This document shows positions 28,099 to 39,348 of a stretch of 64,000 nucleotides of DNA, in pieces. Every line of letters begins with the position of its first letter. Within the stretch, counting starts at the first letter, position 1. The notes beneath the pieces are model-generated. The model did no database searches. It was not told the origin of the DNA and saw only the letters and a program-made list of their open reading frames with translations. Both the position numbers and the translations under genes were made by a program. Location of the stretch: contig NZ_JPRF03000017.1 of NCBI RefSeq assembly GCF_001188955.3, positions 119,756 to 183,755 on the forward strand, read 5' to 3'. Origin of the DNA: Kitasatospora aureofaciens (GTDB taxonomy: Bacteria > Actinomycetota > Actinomycetes > Streptomycetales > Streptomycetaceae).

Positions 28099-29253
28099 TC
28101 ACGCTCCCTTCGCCGCCCGGAAGAGGGCGGCTCGCGGGTCGTCGGAGGCGGTGGCCTCGCGGTACTGCTCCAGGGCGTTCAGCGCGTCGCCGGTGACGTG
28201 CTGGGGCACCACGACCTCGACGGTGACGAGGAGGTCGCCGCGGGTGCCGTCCTTGCGGGTGGCGCCCTTGCCGCGGGCGCGCATGGTGAGGCCGTTGGCG
28301 CTGCCCGGGGGCAGCTTGAGCTTGACGGCGGGGCCGTTGAGCGTGGGCACCTCGATGGTGGCGCCGAGGGTCGCCTCGGGGAAGGTGACCGGGACGGTGA
28401 CGGTGAGGTTGTCGCCCTTGCGCCCGAAGACCGGGTGCGGGTCGACGTGCACGGTGACGTAGAGGTCGCCGGGCTGGCCGCCGCGTTCGCCCTGGGCGCC
28501 CTTGCCCTTGAGCCGGATCCGCTGGTCGGCCTGGACGCCGGCGGGGATGCGGACCTGCATGGTGCGGGCGGAGCTGGCCCGGCCGCTGCCGTGGCAGTCG
28601 GGGCACGGGTCGTCGACGATCATGCCCCGGCCGCGGCAGTCCTTGCAGGGCTCGGAGAGCGCGAAGGCACCCTGACCGCGGCTGACGGTGCCGGCGCCGA
28701 CGCAGGTGGGGCAGACCCGCGGGGTGGTGCCGGACTTGGCGCCGGTGCCGTTGCAGAGGCGGCAGGGGGCCTGGCTGGTCATCCGCAGGGGGACGGTGGC
28801 GCCGTCCACGGCCTCCTCGAAGGAGAGCGTCACCTCGGTCTCGACGTCGGCTCCGCGCCGGGGCTGGGCCTGCCGGGGGCCGCCGCGGTTGAAGAGGCCG
28901 CCGAAGACGTCGCCGAGCCCGCCGCCGCCACCGCCGCCCTGGCCGCCGCTGAAGAGGTCGCCGAAGTCGAAGCTGTAGCTGCCGGTGCCGGGGCCGCCGG
29001 TGCGGAAGCCGCCGTTGGCGAAGAGGCTGCGCGCCTCGTCGTACTCCTTGCGGCGCTTCTCGTCGGAGAGGACGTCGTACGCCTCGGAGATGTCCTTGAA
29101 GCGTTCCTCGGCCTTGGCGTCGCCCGTGTTCGCGTCGGGGTGGAACTCGCGCGCCAGTTTCCGGTAGGTCTTCTTGATCTCGGTGGCGGTGGCGTCCTTG
29201 GGCACGCCGAGGACCTTGTAGTAGTCCTTCTCCACGTAGTCCTTGCCACTCAT
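28099..29253 (-). CDS. dnaJ: Chaperone DnaJ
   Basis: This 384-residue type I Hsp40 has a J-domain (about 8-75, with the HPD motif in REFHPDANTG), a Gly/Phe-rich linker and four CxxCxGxG zinc repeats (from CRLCNGTG to CPDCHGSG). A C-terminal substrate-binding domain completes it. It stimulates the DnaK ATPase. ATG 29253 begins MSGKDYVEKDYYKVLG. It is separated from grpE by 223 bp holding two large hairpins. Confidence 0.98.
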   Translation of the reverse strand: MSGKDYVEKDYYKVLGVPKDATATEIKKTYRKLAREFHPDANTGDAKAEERFKDISEAYDVLSDEKRRKEYDEARSLFANGGFRTGGPGTGSYSFDFGDLFSGGQGGGGGGGLGDVFGGLFNRGGPRQAQPRRGADVETEVTLSFEEAVDGATVPLRMTSQAPCRLCNGTGAKSGTTPRVCPTCVGAGTVSRGQGAFALSEPCKDCRGRGMIVDDPCPDCHGSGRASSARTMQVRIPAGVQADQRIRLKGKGAQGERGGQPGDLYVTVHVDPHPVFGRKGDNLTVTVPVTFPEATLGATIEVPTLNGPAVKLKLPPGSANGLTMRARGKGATRKDGTRGDLLVTVEVVVPQHVTGDALNALEQYREATASDDPRAALFRAAKGA

Positions 29254-29363
29254 GCGCCCACCTCGCTGCGCTCGGCAGCCGCTGAGCGGGGCACGCACCT
29301 CTTCATGGTTCGCTCGCTGCGCTCGCTCACGGCTTCCGCCACCTCCCGATGTCCATCGTCACT

Positions 29364-29451
29364 GCGCTGTCAACAGCCGCCGAAAGAGGAGCCGTTGACA
29401 GCGCGCTGCGGAGTCGGCCGCCGTACTGGCCGGCACTCGACTCCGCAGCGC
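29364..29451 (-). other. Two adjoining stem-loops in the grpE-dnaJ spacer
   Basis: Stem 1 has 11 perfect base pairs (GCGCTGTCAAC, 29364-29374, with 29394-29404). Stem 2 has 14 perfect base pairs (GCGCTGCGGAGTCG, 29403-29416, with 29438-29451). They share 2 nt, so the two helices compete or stack. The position inside an operon suggests partial termination, RNA processing or a REP-like element. Confidence 0.7.
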
Positions 29452-29454
29452 ACT

Positions 29455-29485
29455 GGTTGTCAGCTGTCACAGGTTGTCAGCTGTC
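29455..29485. repeat. 14-bp direct repeat spanning the grpE stop codon
   Basis: GGTTGTCAGCTGTC occurs at 29455-29468 and 29472-29485. The second copy contains the grpE stop (29477-29479), so the duplication copies the end of the gene into the spacer. Confidence 0.85.
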
Positions 29486-30093
29486 CGAGCCACCGTCGGG
29501 CTTGTCCTCGCCGGACTCGGCCTCGGCGTCCGGGCCGGGCGTCGTCTGGGTGCCCGGCTGGGGCTCGGCCACGGCGACCATCGCCGGGCGGATGATCCGC
29601 TCGCCGATGCGGTAGCCGGGCTGGAGGATCTGCACGCAGGTGTCCTCGGTGACGTCCGAGGAGTAGCTGTGCATCAGTGCCTCGTGCTGCGTCGGGTCGA
29701 AGGGCTCGCCCTCCTTGCCGAACTGCTGCAGGCCCAGCTTGGCGACGACCGTCTCCAGGGACTCGGCGACGGACTTGAAGCCGCCCGTCACCTCGCCGTG
29801 CTCGCGGGCGCGGCCGATGTCGTCCAGGACGGGGATCAGGGACTCCAGGATGTTGGAGACCGCGATCTCGCGGACGGTCAGCCGGTCGCGCTCGACCCGC
29901 TTGCGGTAGTTCTGGTACTCGGCCTGCAGGCGCTGCAGGTCCGCGGTGCGCTCGGCCAGCTCGCGCTTGGCCGTGGCGAGTTCCTCGGAGCCCTCGCCGG
30001 CACCGCCGGCGGCGGCGGCCTCCTCGGCAGCCTTGATCACGGCCTCCTCGGCGGCGGAGTCGTCGCCGGGCTTGCCGCCCTGCGGCTTGTCCG

Positions 30094-30097
<4 letters not shown>
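29477..30097 (-). CDS. grpE: Nucleotide exchange factor GrpE
   Basis: This 206-residue protein has an Ala/Glu-rich N-terminus and a long coiled coil (about 38-85, [21 protein letters not shown]). The four-helix and beta-wing core carries the GrpE signature near [20 protein letters not shown], and the tail is acidic. It releases ADP from DnaK. ATG 30097 overlaps the dnaK stop by 4 bp, implying coupled translation. Confidence 0.97.
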
Positions 30098-31941
<1,844 letters not shown>

Positions 31942-31962
31942 CGTAGATACCTCCACGGAAGA

Positions 31963-31983
31963 GTTGAGCTTTACAGGCTCAAG
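31963..31983 (-). promoter_or_regulatory. HAIR operator 1 of the dnaK operon
   Basis: The minus strand reads CTTGAGC-N7-GCTCAAC, two mismatches from the CTTGAGT-N7-ACTCAAG consensus. It lies 22-42 bp upstream of the dnaK ATG, overlapping the expected promoter or leader. Confidence 0.9.
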
Positions 31984-32014
31984 GATGCACGACCCGGCCG
32001 GGGGCGTCAACAGG

Positions 32015-32035
32015 TATGAGTGCGAGCCGCTCAAC
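32015..32035 (-). promoter_or_regulatory. HAIR operator 2 of the dnaK operon
   Basis: The minus strand reads GTTGAGC-N7-ACTCATA, a weaker HAIR copy centred 52 bp upstream of HAIR 1. Multiple HAIR copies ahead of dnaK are known in streptomycetes. Confidence 0.75.
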
Positions 32036-32259
32036 TTTGCTGAGGCCGCCCCCCGTCCCGCCGGGGCGGCGACCGGCGGCTGCGGGGCGGGGCGGCGCGC
32101 GCGCCGTCACGTGACTGCCGCCATAGCTTGGGAACCTTCTGGAGAACTGTTGCCCACCGGTAATGTCCGGGCCGTCGGCCCGGCAAGTTACCGACCAGTA
32201 CAATCTCTTCGGAAAACCGCAGAGACTGCTCAACCGCAAGCCGCAGGAGACGGAGAGCG

Positions 32260-34482
32260 ATGCAACTAGCAGCGATCGTCATCTCGCTGGTCACCTTCGT
32301 GATCGGCACCGCGCTCGCCCTCCGTGCGGCGTGGCACATCTTCAGGGTGGTGCTGACCGGCGCGCCGGACTCCACCCGCTTCGGGAAGCCCGCCCGGCGC
32401 GTGGGCACCGTGGCGACCGAGTTCTTCGGACACACCCGGATGAACCGCTGGGGGATCGTGGGCATCGCCCACTGGTTCGTCGCGGTCGGCTTCTTCAGCC
32501 TGGTGCTGACCATCGTCAACGCGATGGGCCAGCTGTTCGACGCCGAGTGGGAACTGCCGATCATCGGCAACTGGATGATCTGGCAGCTCTTCGTCGAGCT
32601 GGTCGGCACCCTGACCACCCTGGGCATCGCCACCCTGATGGTGATCCGCCTGATGAGCCTGCCGTCCAGGTCGGGCCGCAAGTCCCGGTTCGCCGGCTCG
32701 ATCGCCTGGCAGGCGTTCTACGTCGAGTACACGATCCTCGGCATCGGCATCTGCATCCTGATGCTGCGCGCCCTGGAGGGCGCCCTGGCCGGCGTCGACT
32801 CCTACGGCCCGGAGCACCTGGTCTCGTACCCGATCACCTCCGTGCTGAGCGGCCTGTCGCACGGCACACTGGAGAACCTGGTCTACCTGTTCGCGATGCT
32901 GAAGATCTGCATCTCGTTCGCGTGGGCGATCACCATCGGCCTCAACCCCTCGATGGGCGTGGCCTGGCACCGCTTCCTCGGCTTCTTCAACATCTACTTC
33001 AAGCGCGAGGAGGACGGCGGCACCGCGCTGGGCGGGCTCCGCCCGATGACCAGCAACGGCCAGCCGATCGACTTCGAGGACCCGGCCGACGACGCCGTCT
33101 TCGGCGTCTCCCAGGTCGAGCACTTCTCCTGGAAGGGCATCCTCGACTTCTCCACCTGCACCGAGTGCGGTCGCTGCCAGTCGCAGTGCCCCGCCTGGAA
33201 CACCGGCAAGCCGCTCTCGCCCAAGCTGCTGATCATGAGCCTGCGCGAGCACGCCTACGGCAAGGCGCCGTACCTGCTGGCCGGCGGCGGCAAGGACATG
33301 GAGGGCACCGAGAAGGCCACCGCCGAGCAGCTGAAGGACGTCCCGGCGGCCGCGCTGGCCGAGGCCGAGCGCCCGCTGATCGGCACCGCCGAGGAGAACG
33401 GCGTCATCGACCCGGACGTGCTGTGGTCCTGCACCACCTGCGGCGCCTGCGTCGAGCAGTGCCCGGTGGACATCGAGCACGTCGACCACATCGTCGACAT
33501 GCGCCGCTACCAGGTGATGATCGAGAGCAACTTCCCGACCGAGGCCGGGACGATGCTCAAGAACCTGGAGAACAAGGGCAACCCGTGGGGCATGGCCACC
33601 AAGGCCCGCCTGGACTGGGTCAAGGAGCTCAAGAAGGAGACCGGCATCGAGGTGCCGGTGATCGGCGAGGACATCGACCCCGCCGAGGTCGAGTACCTCT
33701 ACTGGGTCGGCTGCGCCGGCGCCCTGGAGGACCGCGCCAAGAAGACCACCAAGGCCTTCGCGGAGCTGCTGCACACGGCGGGCGTCAAGTTCGCGATCCT
33801 CGGCAAGGAGGAGACCTGCACCGGTGACTCCCCGCGCCGCCTGGGCAACGAGTTCCTCTTCCAGATGCTCGGCGCGCAGAACGTCGAGACGCTGAACGCC
33901 GCGCTGGAGGACGCCCCGACCAAGCGGATCGTGGCCACCTGCCCGCACTGCTTCAACACCATCGCCAACGAGTACCCGCAGCTCGGCGGGCACTTCGAGG
34001 TGATCCACCACACCCAGCTGCTGCAGCACCTGATCGACGAGGGCAAGCTCGTCCCGGTCAACCCGGTCGAGGGCCTGATCACCTACCACGACCCCTGCTA
34101 CCTGGGCCGCCACAACAAGGTCTACAGCCCGCCGCGCGAGATCATGGACAAGGTCCCCGGTCTGCGCCAGCAGGAGATGCACCGCCACAAGGAGCGCGGC
34201 TTCTGCTGCGGCGCCGGCGGTGCCCGGATGTGGATGGAGGAGCGCATCGGCAAGCGGATCAACACCGAGCGCGTGGACGAGGCGCTGTCCCTCAACCCGG
34301 ACATCGTCTCCACCGCCTGCCCGTTCTGCCTGGTGATGCTCTCCGACTCGGTCAACGGCAAGAAGAACGAGGGCGCGGCCAAGGAGCACCTGAAGGTGGT
34401 CGACGTGGCCCAGCTGCTGCTCGACTCGGTGAAGGCGACCCCGCCGACCGAGGCCGAGGAGCCGGCGACGGTGGACGCGTAA
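32260..34482 (+). CDS. Membrane-bound heterodisulfide-reductase-related Fe-S oxidoreductase
   Basis: This 740-residue protein has about five N-terminal transmembrane helices (residues 1-235) like a NarI/HdrE cytochrome-b-type domain. Two 4Fe-4S ferredoxin motifs follow, CTECGRCQSQCP near 300 and CTTCGACVEQCP near 390. Two CCG (cysteine-rich) domains complete it, with ETCTGDSPRR, CPHCFNT, HDPCYLGR and GFCCGAGGARMW. It should move electrons between the quinone pool and a soluble partner. The physiological substrate is unknown. ATG 32260 has SD GGAGACGGAGAG. It diverges from the dnaK operon. Confidence 0.92.
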   Translation: MQLAAIVISLVTFVIGTALALRAAWHIFRVVLTGAPDSTRFGKPARRVGTVATEFFGHTRMNRWGIVGIAHWFVAVGFFSLVLTIVNAMGQLFDAEWELPIIGNWMIWQLFVELVGTLTTLGIATLMVIRLMSLPSRSGRKSRFAGSIAWQAFYVEYTILGIGICILMLRALEGALAGVDSYGPEHLVSYPITSVLSGLSHGTLENLVYLFAMLKICISFAWAITIGLNPSMGVAWHRFLGFFNIYFKREEDGGTALGGLRPMTSNGQPIDFEDPADDAVFGVSQVEHFSWKGILDFSTCTECGRCQSQCPAWNTGKPLSPKLLIMSLREHAYGKAPYLLAGGGKDMEGTEKATAEQLKDVPAAALAEAERPLIGTAEENGVIDPDVLWSCTTCGACVEQCPVDIEHVDHIVDMRRYQVMIESNFPTEAGTMLKNLENKGNPWGMATKARLDWVKELKKETGIEVPVIGEDIDPAEVEYLYWVGCAGALEDRAKKTTKAFAELLHTAGVKFAILGKEETCTGDSPRRLGNEFLFQMLGAQNVETLNAALEDAPTKRIVATCPHCFNTIANEYPQLGGHFEVIHHTQLLQHLIDEGKLVPVNPVEGLITYHDPCYLGRHNKVYSPPREIMDKVPGLRQQEMHRHKERGFCCGAGGARMWMEERIGKRINTERVDEALSLNPDIVSTACPFCLVMLSDSVNGKKNEGAAKEHLKVVDVAQLLLDSVKATPPTEAEEPATVDA

Positions 34483-34515
34483 CGGCGCCGCTGATTCGAC
34501 AGTTCTGCTACAACC

Positions 34516-34562
34516 GCCCGGCCCGGTGGACGCCGCCAAGGCGCCCGCCGGGCCGGGCTTTT
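34516..34562 (+). terminator. Rho-independent-like terminator after the Fe-S oxidoreductase
   Basis: An 11-bp stem GCCCGGCCCGG (34516-34526) pairs with 34548-34558 and is followed by TTTT. It starts 34 bp past the stop. Confidence 0.85.
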
Positions 34563-34774
34563 CGGTGCCCCGGGGACCGCCGGCGGTACGGCGGGCGGAC
34601 GGCGAGTGACGTCAATCGCACGACCGCCGGACGGGCATCCGGTCGGAAGGAAATACAGTAGGCGCCGGACCGGCGACGAGCCGGTCGACCCGTTCCGGAC
34701 GGGAACGGACCACCGACGGAGGTATCGGCCCGCCGGGCCGGGCCGCAGAGACCACAAGGGGAACAGCGCAGACC

Positions 34775-35923
34775 ATGACCGAGGCGATCATGCTCGTCGG
34801 TGGTAAGGGCACGCGACTGCGTCCGCTGACCACCCACACCCCCAAGCCGATGCTGCCGGTGGCAGGCGTCCCGTTCATCGCGCACCAGCTGGCCCGCGCG
34901 GCCGCCGCCGGGGTCACCCGGGTGGTACTGGCCACCTCCTACCTGGCCGAGGTGTTCGAGGACCACTTCCAGGACGGCACCCCGTACGGCATCGAGCTGG
35001 TGTACCTGACCGAGCGCGAGCCGCTGGGCACCGGCGGGGCCATCCGCAACGCCGCCTCCGGGCTGACCTGCGGACCGGACGAGCCGGTCCTGGTCTTCAA
35101 CGGCGACATCCTCTCCGGCCTCGACATCGCCGCCCTGCGCGACGGCCACGTGGCCGTCGGGGCCGACGTCACGCTGCACCTCACCCGGGTCGAGGACCCG
35201 CGGGCCTTCGGCCTCGTCCCGACCGACGCGAACGGGCGGGTGCTGGAGTTCCTGGAGAAGCCGGAGACGCCGGAGCAGATCGTCACCGACCAGATCAACG
35301 CCGGCTGCTACGTCTTCACCCGGTCCGTCATCGACCGCATCCCGGCCGGCCGGGAGGTGTCCGTCGAGCGCGAGACCTTCCCCGAGCTGCTGGCCACCGG
35401 CGCCCTGCTGCGCGGCGTCGTCGACACCTCGTACTGGCTGGACCTCGGCACCCCGGCCGCGTTCGTCCGCGGCTCGGCCGACCTGGTGCTCGGCAAGGTC
35501 GACTCCCCGGCCGTCCCCGGCCCGACCGGCGACGCCCTGCTGCTGCCCGGCGCCACCGTCCACCCGGGCGCGGTGCTCAGCGGCGGCACCGTGGTCTCCG
35601 CGGACGCGGTGGTCGAGGCCGGCGCGATCGTCGAGGGCAGCGTCATCCTGCCCGGCGCGGTGATCGGCCCGGACACCCTGGTCAAGGACTCGATCGTGGG
35701 CGCCTTCGCCACCGTCGGCGACCGCTCGGCGCTGGACGGCGCGGTGATCGGCGACGGCGCGATCGTGGAGTCCGACAACGAGCTGCCGAGCGGCATCCGG
35801 ATCGCCTGCGGCACCCTGCTGCCGGTCGGCGCCGTACGCACCACGGCCGGCCCGGGCGGCTGCCCGGCGGGCACCACGGCGGCCGCGGCGGTGCACGGGC
35901 CGTCGGTCACCGCCCAGCGGTAG
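34775..35923 (+). CDS. Sugar-phosphate nucleotidyltransferase (mannose-1-phosphate guanylyltransferase type)
   Basis: This 382-residue protein has an N-terminal NTP-transferase domain with the signature LVGGKGTRLRPLTTHTPKPML and metal-binding NGD (VFNGDILSG). The C-terminal part (about 245-350) is a left-handed beta-helix of hexapeptide-type repeats. This makes an NDP-sugar, most likely GDP-mannose, for glycan or glycolipid synthesis. The precise nucleotide and sugar are not determined by sequence. ATG 34775 has a GGGGAACAG purine tract as a weak SD. Confidence 0.88.
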   Translation: MTEAIMLVGGKGTRLRPLTTHTPKPMLPVAGVPFIAHQLARAAAAGVTRVVLATSYLAEVFEDHFQDGTPYGIELVYLTEREPLGTGGAIRNAASGLTCGPDEPVLVFNGDILSGLDIAALRDGHVAVGADVTLHLTRVEDPRAFGLVPTDANGRVLEFLEKPETPEQIVTDQINAGCYVFTRSVIDRIPAGREVSVERETFPELLATGALLRGVVDTSYWLDLGTPAAFVRGSADLVLGKVDSPAVPGPTGDALLLPGATVHPGAVLSGGTVVSADAVVEAGAIVEGSVILPGAVIGPDTLVKDSIVGAFATVGDRSALDGAVIGDGAIVESDNELPSGIRIACGTLLPVGAVRTTAGPGGCPAGTTAAAAVHGPSVTAQR

Positions 35924-35928
35924 CGGGC

Positions 35929-35984
35929 TCCTCCGGCCCGGTTCCTCCGGTTCGGCCCCTCCGGTCCGGTTCCTCCGGCCGGGC
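35929..35984. repeat. 4 x 14-bp tandem repeat after the nucleotidyltransferase stop
   Basis: Four gap-free 14-bp units of the form TCCTCCGGCCCGGT start 6 bp past the stop and differ only by substitutions. Confidence 0.85.
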
Positions 35985-36101
35985 CTCCTCCGTGGGGCTC
36001 CGGGGGCGGCTTTCGGACCCGTTCGTCTCAGGCTCGCTGCAAACCGGCCCCGGCTCCGTCCGGGGCCGACGCGCGTTGGGCCGGACGGGTACCTTCGGAG
36101 C

Positions 36102-37115
36102 GTGGCTGGTAATCGATACGACAGCGGTCAGGGTGCCGGCCGTCCGCACGGCGGACGGCCGGCCCCGCCCGGGGGGTACGGGCGGACGGACGGGCCCGTG
36201 GACGGGCCGGAGTACTTCACGTCCGCGCACCCGACGGTCGGCGGGCTAGGCGGCCCCGGCGGTCACGGCAGCGGTCCGGGCGCCACGGTCGGCGACGGGT
36301 ACGACCCGTACGCGGCCGACCGGCCCGGCAACACCCGGGCCTTCCCGCTCGGCGACCCGTACGAGCCGCAGCGCGACCCGTACCACCGGCAGCAGCCGTA
36401 CTACGCCCCGCCGCCGGGCCCCTACGACGACGACGGTGGCTACGGACAGCAGCCGCCGTACGGTCACCAGCCCCCGCCGCCCTACGGCGGCCAGGACCAG
36501 CACCCCCCGTACGGTCAGGACAACGTCACCACCTACCGCGCCGGCGGCCAGTCCGCCCCGCACGTCAGCGGGCCCCGGCCGCAGTGGCGCGAGCTGTTCG
36601 TCGGCATCTTCCGCACCCCGACCGCGATCTTCGACCGCACCCGCGACCACCAGGTCTGGCTGCCCGCCCTCACCGTCTCGCTGCTGTACGGCGTGCTCGC
36701 GGTGCTCGGCATCGGCCTGACCCACGACGACATCGTCAACTCGACCTTCTCGGTCGCGCTGACCGGACTGTTCGCCGCGGCCGTCGGCTTCACCGTGGCC
36801 GGGGCGGTGTTCGGCGCGGTCACCTACGCGCTGGCCCGCCAGCTCGGCGGCGACGGCCCGTGGAAGTCGACGGTCGGCCTGGCCGCGCTGATCGGCTGGC
36901 TGACCGACGCCCCCCGGCTGCTGCTCGACCTGGTGCTGCCCTCCGGCAGCGCGGTGGTCCAGGCCGTCGGCTGGGCCACCTGGCTGCTCTGCGCGTACCT
37001 GCTGACCGGCATGGTCCGGCGGGTGCACGACCTGCCCTGGGGCAAGGCGGCGGGTGCCGCGGCGGTGCAGCTGGTCGCGCTGTTGGTGTTGATCAAGCTG
37101 CCGACCCTGGGCTGA
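36102..37115 (+). CDS. Yip1-domain membrane protein with disordered N-terminus
   Basis: This 337-residue protein has residues 1-155 as a Gly/Pro/Tyr/Gln-rich disordered tail with repeated PPYG-type motifs. A Yip1 domain with five predicted transmembrane helices (about 180-335) follows, starting after the conserved WRELFVGIFRTPTAIFDRTR. The bacterial role is unknown; the eukaryotic homologues act in membrane traffic. GTG 36102 is the start because it gives the usual MAGNRYD-type N-terminus. Upstream SD is weak (GGAG). Confidence 0.8.
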   Translation: MAGNRYDSGQGAGRPHGGRPAPPGGYGRTDGPVDGPEYFTSAHPTVGGLGGPGGHGSGPGATVGDGYDPYAADRPGNTRAFPLGDPYEPQRDPYHRQQPYYAPPPGPYDDDGGYGQQPPYGHQPPPPYGGQDQHPPYGQDNVTTYRAGGQSAPHVSGPRPQWRELFVGIFRTPTAIFDRTRDHQVWLPALTVSLLYGVLAVLGIGLTHDDIVNSTFSVALTGLFAAAVGFTVAGAVFGAVTYALARQLGGDGPWKSTVGLAALIGWLTDAPRLLLDLVLPSGSAVVQAVGWATWLLCAYLLTGMVRRVHDLPWGKAAGAAAVQLVALLVLIKLPTLG

Positions 37116-37201
37116 GGGGCGAAGGGCACAATGGTGGGCGGGTCCGGCCGGTAGGCGCTGGGCCCGCCCACCCTCGTCCAGTCCCAGCCACGGAGTGCGC
37201 C

Positions 37202-38092
37202 ATGACCCTCCCCACCACCCACGTCAGCTTCCCGGCCGGGGCGGTGACCGGCGAGTCCCAGGTGCTGGCTGTGCACCCGCTGGCCGACGGCCGGTACGCG
37301 GTGGTGACCGAGTCCACCCCGTTCCACCCGCTCGACCACACCTGGCCCGACCAGCCGGCCGACCACGGCACCCTCACCGTCGACGGCACCGAGCTGGCCG
37401 TGGTCGACTGCCTCACCGGCGCGGTCGGCCCGGACGGCGGCGCCCCGCTGGTCGGCGCCGAGATCCCGGTCAAGCGCGGCGACGAGGAGTGGTCCTGGCT
37501 GGTCCTGCACGTCCTGGCCGCCGACCCCGGCGACCTCACCGGCCGCACCGCCGTCCTCTCGGTCGACGCCGAGCGCCGGGCCGCCCTGAGCGCCTCGCAC
37601 AGCGGCTGCCACCTGCTCGCCCTCGCCCTCAACGCCGCGCTCGCCCCGCGCTGGCGCAAGGACCCGGGCCGCTCGGACGCCTTCGGCAACCCCGACTTCG
37701 ACAGCCTCGCCATGGCCGCCTCGGTGATGGACACCCAGGCCAGCACGGACACCTACCGGCTCGGCAAGTCGCTCAAGAAGAAGGGCTTCACCGTCGACGC
37801 CACCGAGGACTTCCCCGCCCTCGCCGACGCCCTGCCCGCCCTCACCGAGGCCGTCAACGCGCGGCTCGCCGCCTGGGTCGCGGCCGACGCCCCGGTCCGG
37901 ATCGACGTCCCGGGCCCCGAGCTGACCGCCCGCCGCCAGTGGCACTGCGAGCTGCCCGAGGGCGGCGCGCAGATCTTCTGCGGCGGCACCCACCTGCACC
38001 ACCTGGGCGAGCTCGCCGAGCTGCGCACCGAGCTGCGGCTGTCCGAGGACGGCGCCGAGCTGGTCGCGGTCACCAGCCCGAAGCGGGCCTGA
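37202..38092 (+). CDS. AlaX-like metal-dependent aminoacyl-tRNA editing hydrolase
   Basis: This 296-residue protein shows the zinc-ligand pattern of the threonyl/alanyl-tRNA synthetase editing (SAD) domain: HSGCH at 133-137 and CGGTH at 260-264. Free-standing AlaX proteins hydrolyse Ser- or Gly-mischarged tRNA-Ala. The N-terminal half is less conserved than in canonical AlaX, so annotation as a metal-dependent hydrolase is safest. SD CGGAG lies 8 bp before ATG 37202. It is convergent with dcd. Confidence 0.8.
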   Translation: MTLPTTHVSFPAGAVTGESQVLAVHPLADGRYAVVTESTPFHPLDHTWPDQPADHGTLTVDGTELAVVDCLTGAVGPDGGAPLVGAEIPVKRGDEEWSWLVLHVLAADPGDLTGRTAVLSVDAERRAALSASHSGCHLLALALNAALAPRWRKDPGRSDAFGNPDFDSLAMAASVMDTQASTDTYRLGKSLKKKGFTVDATEDFPALADALPALTEAVNARLAAWVAADAPVRIDVPGPELTARRQWHCELPEGGAQIFCGGTHLHHLGELAELRTELRLSEDGAELVAVTSPKRA

Positions 38093-38100
38093 GAAACGCC

Positions 38101-38141
38101 GCGGGCGGCCGTCCCCCTCGTTCGTGGGGACGGCCGCCCGC
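38101..38141. terminator. Bidirectional terminator between AlaX-like gene and dcd
   Basis: A perfect 16-bp stem (38101-38116 with 38126-38141) closes on a 9-nt loop between convergent genes. Confidence 0.9.
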
Positions 38142-38156
38142 CGTGCGTGCACTCCG

Positions 38157-38207
38157 TCGTGGTGCGGCCCGAGTCGCGGTGCGGGCCGAGTCGTGGTGCG
38201 GTCAGAC
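38157..38207. repeat. 3 x 17-bp tandem repeat reaching into the dcd stop codon
   Basis: Units of TCGTGGTGCGGCCCGAG lie at 38157-38173 and 38174-38190. The third, at 38191-38207, is diverged at its end and contains the dcd stop (38202-38204). Confidence 0.85.
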
Positions 38208-38777
38208 CTGGCTGCGGTGGAAGTTCAGGTACGAGCGGGACGGCGTCGGGCCGCGCTGGCCCTGGTAGCGCGAGCCGTAGCGCTCGGAGCCGTACGGGTG
38301 CTCCGACGGCGAGGAGAGCCGGAACAGGCACAGCTGCCCGATCTTCATCCCCGGGTAGAGCTTGATCGGCAGGGTCGCGACGTTCGACAGCTCCAGCGTC
38401 ACGTGGCCGCTGAAGCCGGGGTCGATGAAGCCCGCGGTGGAGTGGGTGAGCAGGCCCAGCCGGCCCAGGCTCGACTTGCCCTCCAGCCGGGAGGCCACGT
38501 CCTCGGGCAGCGTGATGACCTCGTACGTCGAGGCCAGCACGAACTCGCCGGGGTGCAGGATGAACGCCTCGTCGCCGTCCGGCTCGACCAGCCGGGTCAG
38601 GTCCGGCTGCTCCTCGGAGGGGTCGATGTGCGGGTACTTGTGGTTCTCGAACACGCGGAAGAAGCGGTCGAGGCGCACGTCGATGCTCGACGGCTGGATC
38701 ATCGCCGGGTCGAACGGGTCGATGACGACCCGGCCCAGGTCGATTTCGGTCCGGATGTCCTTGTCAGAGAGCAGCAC
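38202..38777 (-). CDS. dcd: dCTP deaminase
   Basis: This 191-residue trimeric enzyme converts dCTP to dUTP, feeding dTTP synthesis. Visible are the active-site segment [15 protein letters not shown], with the conserved Arg and Ser, then [12 protein letters not shown] with the catalytic Glu of the family. ATG 38777 begins [12 protein letters not shown], the standard N-terminus. Confidence 0.97.
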   Translation of the reverse strand: MLLSDKDIRTEIDLGRVVIDPFDPAMIQPSSIDVRLDRFFRVFENHKYPHIDPSEEQPDLTRLVEPDGDEAFILHPGEFVLASTYEVITLPEDVASRLEGKSSLGRLGLLTHSTAGFIDPGFSGHVTLELSNVATLPIKLYPGMKIGQLCLFRLSSPSEHPYGSERYGSRYQGQRGPTPSRSYLNFHRSQV

Positions 38778-38849
38778 GTCTCGAGGTTACGTGCACGACG
38801 GGGCCCCGGACGAATCCGTCCGGGGCCCCGGGTGTCCTCCCGCCGGCCG

Positions 38850-39071
38850 TCAGGCCAGGAACTCGGCGGCCTCCAACCGCATCGCCTGCGCCAGTTGGGC
38901 CGTGGACAGCTCCCGCACGTCGGCCAGCACCGAGCTCCGGAGCCGTCCGCACTGCGGACAGCGGATCAACCGTCCGGGCCCGAGCCGGCCCGGACCGAGG
39001 TTCTGCATCGGAAACGTGGTGGTGCTGAACAGGTGCCCCTCGGCACAACGAACGACGGTGCGCTGCTCCAT
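38850..39071 (-). CDS. Small zinc-ribbon-like protein
   Basis: This 73-residue protein has VRCAEGHLF near its start and IRCPQCGRLRSS near residue 40, forming a probable C-x(n)-CxxC zinc ribbon with one Cys or His replaced. ATG 39071 is preceded by AAGGGGATCG. An upstream in-frame ATG at 39104 would add 11 residues. It lies 72 bp upstream of dcd on the same strand. Function is unknown, possibly nucleic-acid or protein binding. Confidence 0.65.
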   Translation of the reverse strand: MEQRTVVRCAEGHLFSTTTFPMQNLGPGRLGPGRLIRCPQCGRLRSSVLADVRELSTAQLAQAMRLEAAEFLA

Positions 39072-39348
39072 CGATCCCCTTCCCATCCCTAACCCAGTAC
39101 TCACCCGTACTCATCGCGCCCCGGCGGCCGGGCCTCGGGACAGCGTCACATTAGGGGATGTTCCGGACATTCCACACCATGGCTCGCCGCCCCGACCCCA
39201 CACCCACCGGAGCACTCACGCGCGGCCCAAACAGTACGCCCCCCGCTTTCCCCCGTCCGGCTCCGCCACGGCTCGGACCAGCCGTGCAACCACGGCGGCG
39301 GATGGGGTACAGTGACACTGGATCGAGCGGTCTCTGACGGCTCATCAG

